The position numbers were made by a program, and so were the translations under genes. 64,000 nucleotides of DNA from positions 25,108,423 to 25,172,422 of the forward strand of contig NC_063436.1 in the NCBI RefSeq assembly GCF_020379485.1, read 5' to 3'. Below, piece after piece: positions 1 to 9,975 of this stretch. The stretch is from Brassica napus (lineage: Eukaryota > Streptophyta > Magnoliopsida > Brassicales > Brassicaceae). Under the pieces are notes generated by a model. The model worked only from the letters and a program-made list of their open reading frames with translations. It did not search any database and was not told the origin of the DNA. Positions within the stretch are counted from its first letter, which is position 1. Each line of letters begins with the position of its first letter.

Positions 1-1695
1 GGACTGGTCTGGACATGAACGCTGAGAAATCAGAAATTTTCTTCGGGGGATACACGGACCTGCAGGCTACTGTCATAAGCGACATCACAGGCTTTAAAAG
101 AGGCTCATTCCCTACCCGGTATCTAGGTCTACCTCTCAGTCCGAAGAAGATCAGCTATGCAACACTTCAGCCATTTCTGGAGAGGATATCTACGAAGTTA
201 AACTCGTGGACTGTCAAGACCCTCTCCTTCGCAGGAAAGATTACTCTTGTGTCTTCAGTGATTTATGGGATGGTAAACTTCTGGAGCTCGGTCTTCTCCC
301 TCCCAAAGAGGTTCTACGCAACCGTAGATTCAATGTGTGCCTCTTTTCTGTGGAAAAATAGAACAACTTCGGCTTCCGGTGCTCGAGTTAGCTGGGAAGA
401 TATCTGTAAGCCTAAGAATGAGGGAGGCCTTGGTATAAGAAGGTTAGAGGAATTTCAACTTATCTTCGAACTCAAAAGAGTTTGGAACTTTTTCTCTGAA
501 TCTGGCTCCATTTGGGTCGCTTGGCTGCGTCACAATGTTCTCTGTGACCAAAGGTTTTGGACAGTTTCGACTTCATCTAATCTCTCATCCTCAGTAAACA
601 GGATGCTGCAGTTGAAGCCGAAACTAAATGACTTGATGAGATGTAACGTGGGTGATGGCAAGACTGCCAGCTTCTGGTACGACTGGTGGACTGACCTTGG
701 ACCCCTAATCTCTGTCTTTGGTGCTAGAGGGCCGAGGGATTTACAAATCCCGTTACATTCTACTGTCTCCTCGGCTGCAGCCAATGGAGATTGGTTTCTT
801 CCTCCAGCTCGATCTCACGAAGCTGAAACTCTTCAACTGGTTCTCTCAACTATGCAGCCTCCATCAGACTCGCGCGGGAAGGACGTTTTCCTTTGGCGGA
901 ATGGTGATTGGGCTGATTGGTCTTTCTCTAAGAGATTTTCATCAAAAGCAACGTGGAATCTCTTGAGACAAAGATCTCCTGTCGTTCCTTGGTGTAATCT
1001 TGTTTGGTTCAAAGAAGCGGTTCCTAGATTCTCCTTTGTATCTTGGATGACAGTGTTAGCAAGGTTGCCTACTAGGGACAGGCTAATCTCATGGGGAATG
1101 ACGGTCCCAGCAGCATGTACCCTCTGCTCCTCGGGTCTGGAATCTCATGCTCATATGTTCTTCAACTGTACTTTTTCCTCAGCAGTTTGGTCTCATTTTG
1201 CTGGATGGATGTTTTCTACTCCGCCGGTCTCCCCAGACTCTGTTATCACCATCATCGACAGGCCCTACATTGCCTCTTGTCCTGGTGCTGCAACTGTTAT
1301 TAAGCTTTTGGCGCAGGTCATTGTTTACTGTCTGTGGAATGAGAGGAACCATCGCATCTTCCGTCAAGTATCATCTACCGAAGCTGCGATCATCTCCAGG
1401 GTTGACCGCTTGATGAGGGATCGTCTCCTTTCGCTGCCACCGCCTCGTGAGGGATCAGCCTCCTACTTGCTGCTGTTCCTCTCATCTCGCTCTTTCTTCC
1501 CGCCTTAGTCGGCCTGTCTTTCAGTCTCTCGCAGTCTCTCGGTGTTCTGCTTTGTCTTCTGTTGTCCTTAGTTCTCGTATTGTCTTTTTTCTGTACTTCT
1601 TCTTCTGTTTCCTCCTTGTAATAAGTTGTTCAACAACAACACTGTATTCTCTTCTCAGAAAATGGTAAGCTTAACATTTTACCAAAAAAAAAAAA
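1..1695 (+). mobile_element. LINE (non-LTR retrotransposon), 3' part
   Basis: The segment carries the C-terminal part of a LINE polyprotein, a 3' untranslated region of about 175 bp and a terminal A-run at about 1684-1695. The bases just before the tail (TTAACATTTTACC then A's) are nearly the same as the minus-strand end of the insertion at 47261-48108, so both use the same kind of 3' tail. The 5' part lies outside the window, so no target duplication can be checked. Confidence 0.9.
3..1508 (+). CDS. LINE reverse transcriptase C-terminus with zf-RVT domain (partial)
   Basis: The reading frame is open from the window edge (SGLDMNAEKSEIFFGG), so the methionine at base 15 is internal. Residues 1-110 match the region after the catalytic core of plant LINE reverse transcriptases (KSEIFFGG, then RYLGLPLSPKKIS and LSFAGKITLVSSV). 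Residues about 305-395 form the zf-RVT domain: FSWMTVLARLPTRDRL, then a Cys-x2-Cys / His-x3 / Cys cluster in CTLCSSGLESHAHMFFNC. The end (LLWNERNHRIF-like, then RVDRLMRDRLLSLP) is typical of this class. About 500 codons are open without a stop, so this is a fairly young copy. The polymerase catalytic motif is not in the window. The protein would act in target-primed reverse transcription in the nucleus. Confidence 0.9.
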   Translation, partial: TGLDMNAEKSEIFFGGYTDLQATVISDITGFKRGSFPTRYLGLPLSPKKISYATLQPFLERISTKLNSWTVKTLSFAGKITLVSSVIYGMVNFWSSVFSLPKRFYATVDSMCASFLWKNRTTSASGARVSWEDICKPKNEGGLGIRRLEEFQLIFELKRVWNFFSESGSIWVAWLRHNVLCDQRFWTVSTSSNLSSSVNRMLQLKPKLNDLMRCNVGDGKTASFWYDWWTDLGPLISVFGARGPRDLQIPLHSTVSSAAANGDWFLPPARSHEAETLQLVLSTMQPPSDSRGKDVFLWRNGDWADWSFSKRFSSKATWNLLRQRSPVVPWCNLVWFKEAVPRFSFVSWMTVLARLPTRDRLISWGMTVPAACTLCSSGLESHAHMFFNCTFSSAVWSHFAGWMFSTPPVSPDSVITIIDRPYIASCPGAATVIKLLAQVIVYCLWNERNHRIFRQVSSTEAAIISRVDRLMRDRLLSLPPPREGSASYLLLFLSSRSFFPP

Positions 1696-1817
1696 GTGTT
1701 CTTTACATGTCTTAACTTTTTATGCGTTTTTGTTATACTCGAAACGAACATGCATTTTAAACACACACCTTATGTATGATTTCTTGCGTACATGATTTTT
1801 GTGTGTGTACATCTTTT
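1696..1817. other. Intergenic, copy of a dispersed sequence
   Basis: This stretch and the first part of the next feature resemble 17088-17250 (shared words such as CTTTTTATGC, TGTTATAC, CGAAACG, ACATGC, ATCTTTTATG). It is non-coding, and I see no RNA gene or promoter in it. Confidence 0.5.
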
Positions 1818-3092
1818 ATGCGTGTGTTTATAGTTTGCCGTTCCGAAAATATTCTTAAGATCTGATTTTAGAAATGTACTCAAATGTTTTTGCTAAATAT
1901 TTTTTTTTTGCTAAAATGTCCTCAAATGCTCAGTGACAAAAGGGTATAATATTTTGTTTTACTAATATACATGTGTCTTATGGACATGCGTGTGTTTATA
2001 GTTTGCCGTTCCGAAAATATTCTTAAGATCTGATTTTGGAAATGTACTCAAATGTTTTTGCTAAATATTTTTTTGGGAAAATAGTGTTTTTAGGCCAAAA
2101 AATGGTAACTATGTCTCATTAGGTTAATCTCATATATTTTATGTTTCAATAGACTAATTACTTTCAAAATGGTAATACTACCCTTAAATTTTTAATTTTT
2201 AATTTGTAATTAAATTTAACAAAATATATATATTTTTAATTTTTTTTATTTCTTTTAAAAATTTTAGTTTTTTTTTTTAAATCTTGATTTTTACATATAA
2301 GGAAACAGAATATTTTCAAATTTAAAAAAAATATAATTTCGATTTTTTAAAATTTCGTTTTTTAATTTCTTTTTTAAAAATTTCAATTTTTCTGTTAAAT
2401 AGTATTTTATTTTTATTTTTTCATATAAGGAAACAAAATATTTCCAAATATTTTTTTTCCATATTTTTAGGAACTAATTATATTTATTCGTAGAACACAA
2501 TAAATTTGTAGAACTCGGTTTCTACTGGTTTTCAGATTTATAGCAATGTGTAGATTTTGATTTCTACAGGTTTTAGATTTCTAGTAAATATGTAGAAATC
2601 AGTTTCTACATCTTTTAGATTTATAGTAATCTGTGGATTCTGATTTCTACAGATTTTAGAGTAATATGTTAAGCGTAGAATGTTTATTCTAAACATAGTA
2701 GATTCAATAAAATAAGTGGAATTCATGTTCTACTTTGTAGAATGCCAATTTTACTTTATGCAGAACATAATCTGAAATTATTATTTAAACATTTTTACAA
2801 CTAGAAAAAAGTATAAGTAAGTTCATATAGGTATTTTATAAATAGTTACTATTTTTCAAATTTTCTTTAGGTTATAAAACTATTTATTTCATTTATTATT
2901 CAAAATACAAAAGGGCATTAGAGGCAAAAATGGTAAAAAAAATAGAAATTAGTCTAAAGAAACATAGTGACCATTTTTTGGTTTAAAAAAAAAAACAATT
3001 TCCCCATTTTTTTTTTGCTAAATTGTACTCAAATGTTCAGTGACAAAAGGGTATAATATTTTTTTACTAATATACATATGTCTTATGGACAT
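1818..3092. repeat. 168-bp tandem duplication, second copy split by a MULE
   Basis: Copy 1 is 1818-1985. Copy 2 begins at 1986 with the same sequence (ATGCGTGTGTTTATAGTTTG), is interrupted at 2074 by the element 2075-3004, and resumes at about 3014 (TTTTTGCTAAATTG) to about 3092 (CTTATGGAC). Both copies carry the block CAGTGACAAAAGGGTATAAT. The tail and following sequence (to about 3210) recur upstream of the F-box pseudogene at 21476-21650, so this is old 5' flank of the F-box/DUF295 family. Confidence 0.8.
2075..3004. mobile_element. Non-autonomous MULE-like element 1
   Basis: The left end starts GGGAAAATAGTG and includes CAAAAAATGGTAACTATG. The right end is its reverse complement (CATAGTGACCATTTTTTGG ... 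TTTCCC). The terminal inverted repeats are about 110 bp and match those of the element at 4878-6077. The flanks TATTTTTTT (2066-2074) and CATTTTTTT (3005-3013) are a 9-bp target duplication with one mismatch, the size expected of Mutator-like elements. The interior is very A+T rich, with repeated GTAGAAATC/GATTTCTAC words, and has no coding capacity. Confidence 0.8.
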
Positions 3093-3600
3093 GCATCAAT
3101 TAAGGTTTTCCAAAATTTGTAATCATTATATAAACAAATAAATGATTATTGCCAAATACAAGTTTTTTGTTTCCTTAAAAATGAAGCTGTAGGCTATTAA
3201 AGACATATATAAATATTTATAATACTTTTCAAAAGTTAGAGTAGAAAATATTTTTGTAAACTTTTGAACAATAAATAATTATTTATTATCAAATTAAAAA
3301 GATATGCAAAAGATACGTAAAAGATATGTAAAAAAAATATTATTAGTTGGTTAAATGTTAAATTAACTAATTTAATTTTTATAATATCAGCTTTAATGAT
3401 TATATAGAAAAGTCAAAAAAAAAATATGATAGATAAAGAAACATCAAATATTTTCTCCCAAAATGGAAGGCTTTACCGTTAAAGTTTCGTCAGATGGCTT
3501 CACCACCGTTATAGCCTTAGGCCTTAGCACAATAGTATTTCTTTTATAGTAATATATAAATTATAAAATAACATAATATCCGTGATGGAAACGCATGCTT
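3093..3600. other. A+T-rich 5' flank of the F-box gene
   Basis: The flank is non-coding. The part up to about 3210 is homologous to 21476-21650. The part from about 3580 onward is homologous to 46600-46800, upstream of the third F-box copy. I see no RNA gene. Confidence 0.5.
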
Positions 3601-3733
3601 ATCTTATTTACAGGGTAACCGATAACCCTGACCTAAATATATAAGAGTTATCTACGTCTCTAAGTTAGCTCTTTATAAACTTTCTCCAATAGAAAGAGAG
3701 AGAAAAACCTACTTTTCTCCCAGATTCCGCCGG
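3590..3733 (+). promoter_or_regulatory. Core promoter and 5' UTR of the F-box/DUF295 gene
   Basis: Two TATA-like words are present, AAATATATAAG (about 3636-3646) and TTTATAAAC (3672-3680). A purine-rich leader with GAAAGAGAGAG runs to the ATG at 3734. The region is shared with 46610-46800 (both have GGAAACGCATGC, GATAACCC, CTAAATATAT and CTTTCTC.AATAGAAAG). Conservation between copies supports a real family promoter. Which TATA is used cannot be decided from sequence. Confidence 0.55.
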
Positions 3734-4843
3734 ATGGCCTCTCACGTTGCCTCTGCTATGGCAGTCACTCGACCAGGACCAAAAAGAAAACTCTGTTGCT
3801 GGTCCGAGCTTCCTCTAGATATCATGCGATTGATCTTCGAGCGCCTTGGATTTGCTGATTTTGAACGAGCTAAATCAGTTTGTTCATCTTGGCAAACTGG
3901 TTCGGGAAAATCTACGCCAAACAATAAGATCCCTTGGATGATTATTTTCCCCGAGGAAAAGAATTACTGTCTCTTGTTCAATCCTGAAGATACAGAAGGA
4001 AAGCTCTACAAAACCCAACATCTTGGCGACGACTTTGCAAAGAGTTCTTGTCTGGCGACTTGTAGAAGCTGGCTTTTGATGGAGTATTGTCATGAAAATC
4101 CTCTTTACATTTTAAATCTCTTAACCCGAGAGAGGATCAATCTACTACCTATAACATCGGATCAACGACTTGACTCTCCGATATTATGGATAGACGATAA
4201 AACCAAAGAATACCTTGTTATAGGAGAAACTCTAGTTTATTTCAAGAAAGGTGATAAATCGTGGAAACAAATCCCGGAACAGTTGTCAGGTATCCGAGAC
4301 ATGGTATTCAAAGATTGCAAGCTCTATTGTCTCACCAATGATGAACTCCAAATTTTCGACTTTTCTGGTGAATTTCCGCTACAAGCTTCCAAAGTTAGCG
4401 TAGGAGGGGGATGCGTAAAACTAGCAAAAAAAGGCGGCCGGATGAGATTGCCTCGAATTCCATGGCATGTCCAAGCGGTTCGCAGGAGGAAGAATGTGGT
4501 AGTCACTGTACGAGGAGATGTCTTAATTGTTAAGAGCGAAAGTCCTTTTATGTCCGAAACATGGAACTTTAAAATCTATTCATCAAAGGGGTTAGAGGAA
4601 ATTGTTTCTTTGGGAGATGAGGCAATTATTTTGGATTTGGGTATTACAGTGCTGGCTAAGGACCAGGAAGGCGTCACTAGTAACTCCATTTACTTCACTG
4701 GTGATCAGATAAATTTGGACGACACTGAAATCTTTGTATTAAATCTCGATACGAAGAAGGTTGAAAAACTACCTCAACTTGTTTCTTCATCTCTTTCATT
4801 CTCTACAGTTCGTTGGTTCTTACCAAGTTTCATGAATGTTTGA
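3734..4843 (+). CDS. F-box protein with DUF295 domain, intact
   Basis: This is a single-exon gene of 369 residues. Residues about 20-57 are an F-box ([33 protein letters not shown]), the surface that binds SKP1-like adaptors in SCF ubiquitin ligases. The rest is the DUF295 region, with family landmarks LATCRSWLLM, YILNLLTRERINLLP, GIRDMVFKDCKLYCL, DEAIILDLGITVLAKD and a terminal RWFLPSF. The family is strongly expanded in Brassicaceae; targets are mostly unknown and none can be inferred here. The start is supported by the conserved MAS leader in the copy at 46801. The gene is the only full-length member among at least eight related sequences in the window. A MULE lies 34 bp after the stop codon and may affect the 3' UTR or polyadenylation. 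Confidence 0.88.
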   Translation: MASHVASAMAVTRPGPKRKLCCWSELPLDIMRLIFERLGFADFERAKSVCSSWQTGSGKSTPNNKIPWMIIFPEEKNYCLLFNPEDTEGKLYKTQHLGDDFAKSSCLATCRSWLLMEYCHENPLYILNLLTRERINLLPITSDQRLDSPILWIDDKTKEYLVIGETLVYFKKGDKSWKQIPEQLSGIRDMVFKDCKLYCLTNDELQIFDFSGEFPLQASKVSVGGGCVKLAKKGGRMRLPRIPWHVQAVRRRKNVVVTVRGDVLIVKSESPFMSETWNFKIYSSKGLEEIVSLGDEAIILDLGITVLAKDQEGVTSNSIYFTGDQINLDDTEIFVLNLDTKKVEKLPQLVSSSLSFSTVRWFLPSFMNV

Positions 4844-4877
4844 TCCATATCTACCCTTCGTTGTTGTTTTGAATTTA

Positions 4878-6077
4878 GGGAAAACTGTTTTTTTAGAGCA
4901 AAAAAATAGTAACTATGTCCCTTTAGACTAATCTATATTTTGTGTCATATTTTCCTATAATACCCTTTAATATTTATGAAAATAATTTTAATAAATAGTT
5001 TTACAAACAAAAAAAATTTGGAAAAATAGTAACATTTGTTAAAATACCTATATGAACTTAATGGTATATTTTCCAGTTATAAAAAAGTTAAAATTATAAA
5101 TTTCAGATTATGTTCTAAAAAAAGTAGAAATGACATTCTACGAAGTAGAAAACGAAATCTACTTTTTTCATTGAATCTACAATGTTTAGAATACGTGATC
5201 TACGTAAATAGGAGTATTCTACAAATATGTAGAATACACATTCCGCGCTTAACCTACCATTCTAAAGTTCTTAGAAATCAAAATCTACACATTAATCTAA
5301 TTCTAAAACATGTAGAAACCGACTTCTACAGATTTACTATAAATCTAAAACATGTAGAAATCAAATTCTAAAAATTACTATAATTCTACAAAACTGTAGA
5401 AATTGATTTCTACATATTAGTTGTATTCTACGGATAAGAAATCAGTTCCTAAAAATATGGAAACAAAATATTTGAGAATATTCACTTTTATATTTTTTTA
5501 AAAAATCGATTTTTTTAAAAAAAAAAAAAAAAAAAACGAAAAAGAACAAAAAAAAACGACAAATCGAGTTTGGGTGAGAATTTGATTTTCTCCCCCTTTG
5601 TTCGTGAATGGGAAATTAAGGATTTCGTCCCAGAGAAATCGAGTTTAAAGAGTTGAAATCATGCTTAGTCGGTTCAAATCAAGTGGGAATCAACCCGGAT
5701 ATAATCATACAAAACCAAAAAAATCGATTTGGGATTCTTTCCTGGGCACGGGATCGATCGATCTATCCTTAGTGGATCGGTCGATCTGTAAAGAATCGAC
5801 CTTCGCCGATCGAGTGAAATGGACCAGGTCGATCAGTATATATTTCGCGTTTTTTTGTTCTGAATAATTATCGGGATCGATCGATCCACTGTAACTTGTA
5901 AAGCTGGATCGATCGATCCCGCTTGTCGAACTCATTATTTATCTTTTTAAAAAAATTACAATTTTAAGGGCATTACTGCCATTTTTGAAAAAATTAGTCT
6001 AATAGGACATAAAGTAGTACAGATTAGTCTAAAGGGACATAGTTACTATTTTTTTGCTCTAAAAAAACAGATTTCCC
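4878..6077. mobile_element. Non-autonomous MULE-like element 2, perfect 9-bp TSD
   Basis: The element is 1200 bp. It begins GGGAAAACTGTTTTTTTAG and ends with the inverted form CTAAAAAAACAGATTTCCC. The first ~58 bp of the arms are nearly identical, and homology to element 1 covers about 110 bp. TTGAATTTA at 4869-4877 and 6078-6086 is a perfect 9-bp target duplication. The F-box copy at 24.6 kb has the uninterrupted site (GTTTTTGAATTGAAGCTTTA). The interior holds an A-run (about 5515-5536) and several GATCGATCGATC blocks at 5750-5920. No transposase is present. Confidence 0.92.
5752..5925. repeat. GATCGATCGATC palindrome cluster inside MULE 2
   Basis: Self-complementary words occur at about 5752, 5873 and 5908 (CGGGATCGATCGATC, ATCGGGATCGATCGATCC, GGATCGATCGATCCCG), with related forms between (GGATCGGTCGATC). 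Small reading frames here run on both strands because of the palindromes and do not look like genes. Confidence 0.7.
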
Positions 6078-6086
6078 TTGAATTTA

Positions 6087-6999
6087 AGCTTTAACCATGT
6101 ACTACATGCGATAAGCTGCGGGAGGTTTATATAAATTTTATATTTTATTTTGTTAATATTATGTTTAATTCAGATAATATAATTCTACTACTCCAGATAG
6201 TATATCTGTATTTGCTTAAGCTTTTTGAAAATCTCAAATTACACTTCAATATATATTATGCTTAGGTAAATATATATTAAATGACAAAAACGCCCATCAA
6301 TGAAAACTTAGGATCAATATTAAATTCAGTGCCATTTTATGTAATATTCCACATAAAAATATATTTCATAATATTTAAGTTTTAAAATTTTAATACTAAG
6401 ATAGATGAGCGTAGCAGGTGTGGCAGGTATTGAAGAGGTTGTGTTTATGTGTTTTTGAGTTGATGCGTCTGCAAGGAATATCGAAATCTTTGTTTGTTAA
6501 TTGTAAAGAAGCGTTTTGTATGTAATTACCTAATTCGAACTTTCTGCTTTGGTTAATATATTTAAAGTTGGAATTTTTATAAGGATGATCAGTTATCTTG
6601 AAGTTCTTGGTTGCAATATCTGAATCAAGTAGAAACTATTGCGCTTCATAAAACATATCAAGAATGTGTGCGGCTGAAGTGAATGATTTACTACATGCAA
6701 AAATCAAGTCGAATAGTCATTAAAAAAGAACCAACAATTTTTTTGAAAATAACTCAATTTATGTCGCTCAACTCAAACAAAACTTTATCATAAGCAACAT
6801 AATAAAGCACATCCCTTCAAAAAGTATTTTGTACATATGGGAACTCGAGAAAATTTAAAAAGTGAATATGCGATAATCTGGCTGATTGTTTACACATGCA
6901 TTTTTCATTACAACATTTCGAAAATACATCTACGGTATCAAAATGGAAATGTAACATCTGTATGACCTATGAAAAAAAAACTATATTCATTATTTTCAG
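6087..6999. other. A+T-rich intergenic sequence, nothing recognised
   Basis: The bases after the MULE (AAGCTTTAACCATG) continue the F-box 3' flank. After that I see only A+T-rich sequence with no open frame above background, no inverted-repeat ends and no RNA gene. Confidence 0.5.
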
Positions 7000-7870
7000 A
7001 GAGAGATTACCTCGCTGTACTCTTTTTCTCTCGTCATAATTTTTATCGCTGTGGGAATCGAAATTTGCACTGTCGATTTCCGTTTAAATAAAGAAACTAG
7101 GAAAACCCTAATTTCCCAGAGCACCCGGATATCTGCTAATACCACACGTCAAGCAATCAGAACACGAGAATAACAACGATAAAGTATAAAAAAATTGAAA
7201 GAGCAAAGTAGATCTTATTCTGAATTTGCGTATGAGCGTTTACAACAACGTATAAGCCTGGGCTCGAGAGCTGTCGGCGAGATTCCTAGTTCTAGCAACC
7301 CTAAGACGGCTAAACCTAATTGAGTCGCAGCTCAAAATAACAAAAACGAAAAATTGCCTAAATGCTCTAAGTGCTAAGTTTGCTCTGAAAAAAGTCTCTC
7401 TCCATGCCTCTCGCCTAGGACTCCTTATATACTTGCTCTAAGGTCGGTTTACGCTTTTACTCTTCTGCCCTTAAGCCGTCATAGCATAAAATGGAGATAT
7501 TCTTTTTTTCCCGATCTTCATAATTATCCTCAAAATTTCGTATTTATCCGAGGAAACTTGACATTTATCATTCCTTGCGCGCCAAGCATAAACCGTGCTA
7601 CGGTTTACGGGCTTTTGGTTTTAGAAATCGTAGGGTGGGCCTCGAGTCGTGTTTTAGGTCCCTTTGGGCCGTCTTCCGACTCGAAGCGTTTACTGCGACT
7701 TCTTTCGATAAAGAACGAACTTTCCGCGGTTTTAATCCGCAAAGTTTGATCGATGGTTTAGAATAGCGAAAAACATGGACCGAGTTTGCTACGGTCTTCG
7801 GGAGATAGCATCGAAGGTTTGACGAGAATGTATGGACTGGTGTCGTATTGACGTTTCGGAAGAGCTCGGT

Positions 7871-8131
7871 CGCTACGTAGCGATCGAGCTTTGGCTTGAG
7901 CCCGTATGCTACGTAGCGACCGAGCGGGACGAGCGCTCGGTTGCTACGTAGAGACCGAGCTTTGGCTCGAGCTTGGTCGCTACGTAGCGACCGAGCTTTG
8001 GCTCGAGCTCGGTCGCTACGTAGCGACTGAGCGGGACGAGCGCTCGGTCGCTACGGAGCAACCGAGCGGGTTGGACGCTCGGTCGCTACGTAGCGAACGA
8101 GCTTTGGTTCGAGCTCTGTCGCTACGTAGCG
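7871..8131. repeat. Palindrome array GGTCGCTACGTAGCGACC, block 1
   Basis: The perfect 12-bp core CGCTACGTAGCG occurs at 7871, 7978, 8014, 8084 and 8120, with one-base variants between. Neighbours lie about 36 bp apart, separated by GAGC(TTTGGCTC/GGGACGAGC)GAGCTC. Most copies extend to the 18-bp palindrome GGTCGCTACGTAGCGACC. G+C content is far above the surroundings. Confidence 0.9.
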
Positions 8132-8592
8132 ACCGGACAGCGTGCATGTGCGGTAGTTGCGCAATGACCGAGCTTGGTTTGTCCACTTTGAGCCTTCAAG
8201 GATACTTCTTCGTTAAAATTTCGTATTGGTTAATTTTTACAAAAATCATATTTTTCTCTTACTATCTTTTCGAAAATACGATTTCCGAGGGTTTTCGGGT
8301 GTTAATTCCATCATGACCGTTTTTGACCCCAACAGTTAGCCTCCCAGCCCGTTAGGACCATGCATCGTAGGGTCCTATCGTTCGGTTAGGCATGTTTGGC
8401 AAGTTAGGCGTGTTGGATGGAATTAATATCCGAAAGTCCGAGTTTGAATAGTAAATTCTCATGCCTATAAGAAAGTGGAGTTATTTCTTCACATTTTTTT
8501 CACTTTCTTGTTTTTCTAAGATTTCTCTTAAGAAAAACTTTTTTTCTTTCTCTCCATCCTTTCCTTCTATTTTCCCAAAAGAGAAGTATAAA

Positions 8593-8856
8593 ATGTCGAG
8601 TAAGAAAAAGATTGCGAGGAAAGGGTCTTCGTCCGCAAGTGCTCATGAAGAGCTCCTTGTTCCGAAGATAGAGTTCGTGCCTCACTCGGTAGATCCTGCG
8701 AGAATGAGGCGTTGTGGGTTACGCATTACGGTTCGATGACTCCTCCCAAAGAAAAGTCGTTCCCGGTCCCGACCCATCGTGCGATCGAGAAAGAGGCACC
8801 AAGCAGGAGTACAGACGAGTTCCTCGAGATCATGCGATCGTTCTACCGCATTCCGA
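8593..8856 (+). pseudogene. Retroelement gag-like 5' fragment, frameshifted
   Basis: The frame opens [20 protein letters not shown], continues [16 protein letters not shown], and then shifts by one base near 8700. In the shifted frame it reads [20 protein letters not shown], then [20 protein letters not shown] and [12 protein letters not shown]. It ends where it joins the second palindrome block at about 8853. A long pyrimidine-rich leader (8461-8590) precedes the ATG, as in plant LTR elements. I recognise the style of a repetitive Brassica transposon protein but cannot name its domain. It is non-functional through both the frameshift and the truncation. Confidence 0.55.
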
Positions 8857-8875
8857 GCTTTGGCTCGAGCTTGGT

Positions 8876-8958
8876 CGCTACGTAGCGACCGAGCGGGATG
8901 AGCGCTCGGTCGCTACGTAGCGACCAAGCTTTGGCTCGAGCTCGGTCGCTACGTAGCG
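8876..8958. repeat. Palindrome array GGTCGCTACGTAGCGACC, block 2
   Basis: Perfect cores lie at 8876, 8911 and 8947, that is 35 and 36 bp apart, in the same sequence context as block 1. They are followed by the same ~200-bp downstream sequence as after 8131. Confidence 0.9.
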
Positions 8959-9152
8959 ACCGGACAGCGTGCATGTGCGGTAATTGCGCAATGACCGAGT
9001 TTGGTTTGTCCACTTTGAGCCTTCAAGGATACTTCTTCGGTTAATTTTTACGAAAATCATATTATTTATTTTACTATCTTTTCGGAAATACGATTTCCGA
9101 GGATTTTCGGGTGTTAATTTCGTCATGACCGTTTTTGACCCCAATAATCGCA

Positions 9153-9639
9153 ATGAATTTTACCATAACTAGATTGTTAACGACTAACGAGGCACCTATC
9201 ACTCTTATTAGTGATGGGTTTTGACATAACATATTTGATGGTGATAGCTTTCGACGTATAACCCTCATTGATTATATGTCGATGGTTCCCCCGTCAAAGA
9301 TGATATATTAAAAACTGTCACCACCGATGATATGTCGAGAAGCTCCAACATCAATAATAATATGTATGATAACGTTACCATCGTTATACATATAGAGAAA
9401 CTGTCACATATGGCAAACATCAGACAGACTATGAAAACATTCTCATACCAAGTACCCCCAAAAATCTACCATGCATAAGATTTCAATCTTAATATTAGTA
9501 CCCACTATCACCCCCTAAAACCACGCGTGGATTTTTGCAGCTTATAAACACGCAACACATAAATGTAAATTATGCTTAGGAAATAATACATACTGTTGAT
9601 AAAAGAAAACGCATGTAATGTTATCCAAAATTTTTTTCT
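9153..9639. other. Intergenic, irregular GATGATATGTCGA-like words
   Basis: The sequence has loosely repeated words (TGATGGTGATAG, ATTATATGTCGATGG, CGATGATATGTCGAG) over 9220-9360. There is no open frame, TIR or RNA gene I can support. Confidence 0.4.
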
Positions 9640-9975
9640 CTCTCCTCTATCCCCTCCTCCTCCCCGACCACAGAACTCCAAAAGCAACAGTCGTCTGTCT
9701 TCGGCGCGTCCGCGCGCGTGCGGCCGCCGGAGGACCCCCTCCTCCCCCTTTTTCCTCTTTTCTCCTTGCTGTTCGCTAGATCCATAGTCCTCTCTCTGAT
9801 ATTCTCGTGGTCCTGCCGTTGGGTTTCTTTCCGGTGCGAGGTCGCACGCGAGATCTTCAATTTGGGAGACGTCTCTTCTTCTGGTGGCTTCACGGCGAGG
9901 TTATGAGACTGGTTTCGTGGCGGATGGTCGTCTTTGGAGTTGGGAGAGAATCGATTTTCAACTCTCTGATTCTCT
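9640..9975. other. G+C-rich unidentified insert
   Basis: The block holds CCTCCTCCTCCCCGACC, GCGCGTCCGCGCGCGTGCGG and then CCGGCGAGG-like text ending near CTCTCCGGTCCTTTGGAGTT. Its base composition is unlike its neighbours. It replaces the expected C-terminus of the SANT-like ORF that starts at 10815. It resembles 5' leaders of plant LINEs or other retroposons, but no target duplication was found. Confidence 0.35.

Larger units (their letters stand above)
7000..9152 (+). mobile_element. Truncated LTR-type retroelement relic (boundaries approximate)
   Basis: Two direct repeats flank a short internal part. The first ends at about 8333 (GACCGTTTTTGACCCCAACA). The second, 8853-9152, repeats its last ~300 bp, including the palindromes, GGACAGCGTGCATGTGCGG and the end TTTTTGACCCCAATA. 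Between them is a leader and the start of a gag-like frame (8593-8856), which runs straight into the second repeat. The simplest reading is an LTR element that lost most of its body by recombination at the repeated GAGCTTTGGCTCGAGC. The left boundary near 7000-7140 is a guess, and no target duplication was found. Confidence 0.55.

Noticed and set aside
5036..5371. 111-codon frame in MULE 2
   Set aside because: A+T-rich, no motif, wholly inside a non-autonomous element.
7906..8316. 136-codon frame with LGRYVATE repeats
   Set aside because: Translation of the palindrome array; the same words are open on both strands because they are self-complementary.
7871..8958. CRISPR-like regular spacing of the palindromes
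   Set aside because: Intervals are repeats themselves, not unique spacers, and this is plant nuclear DNA with no cas genes.
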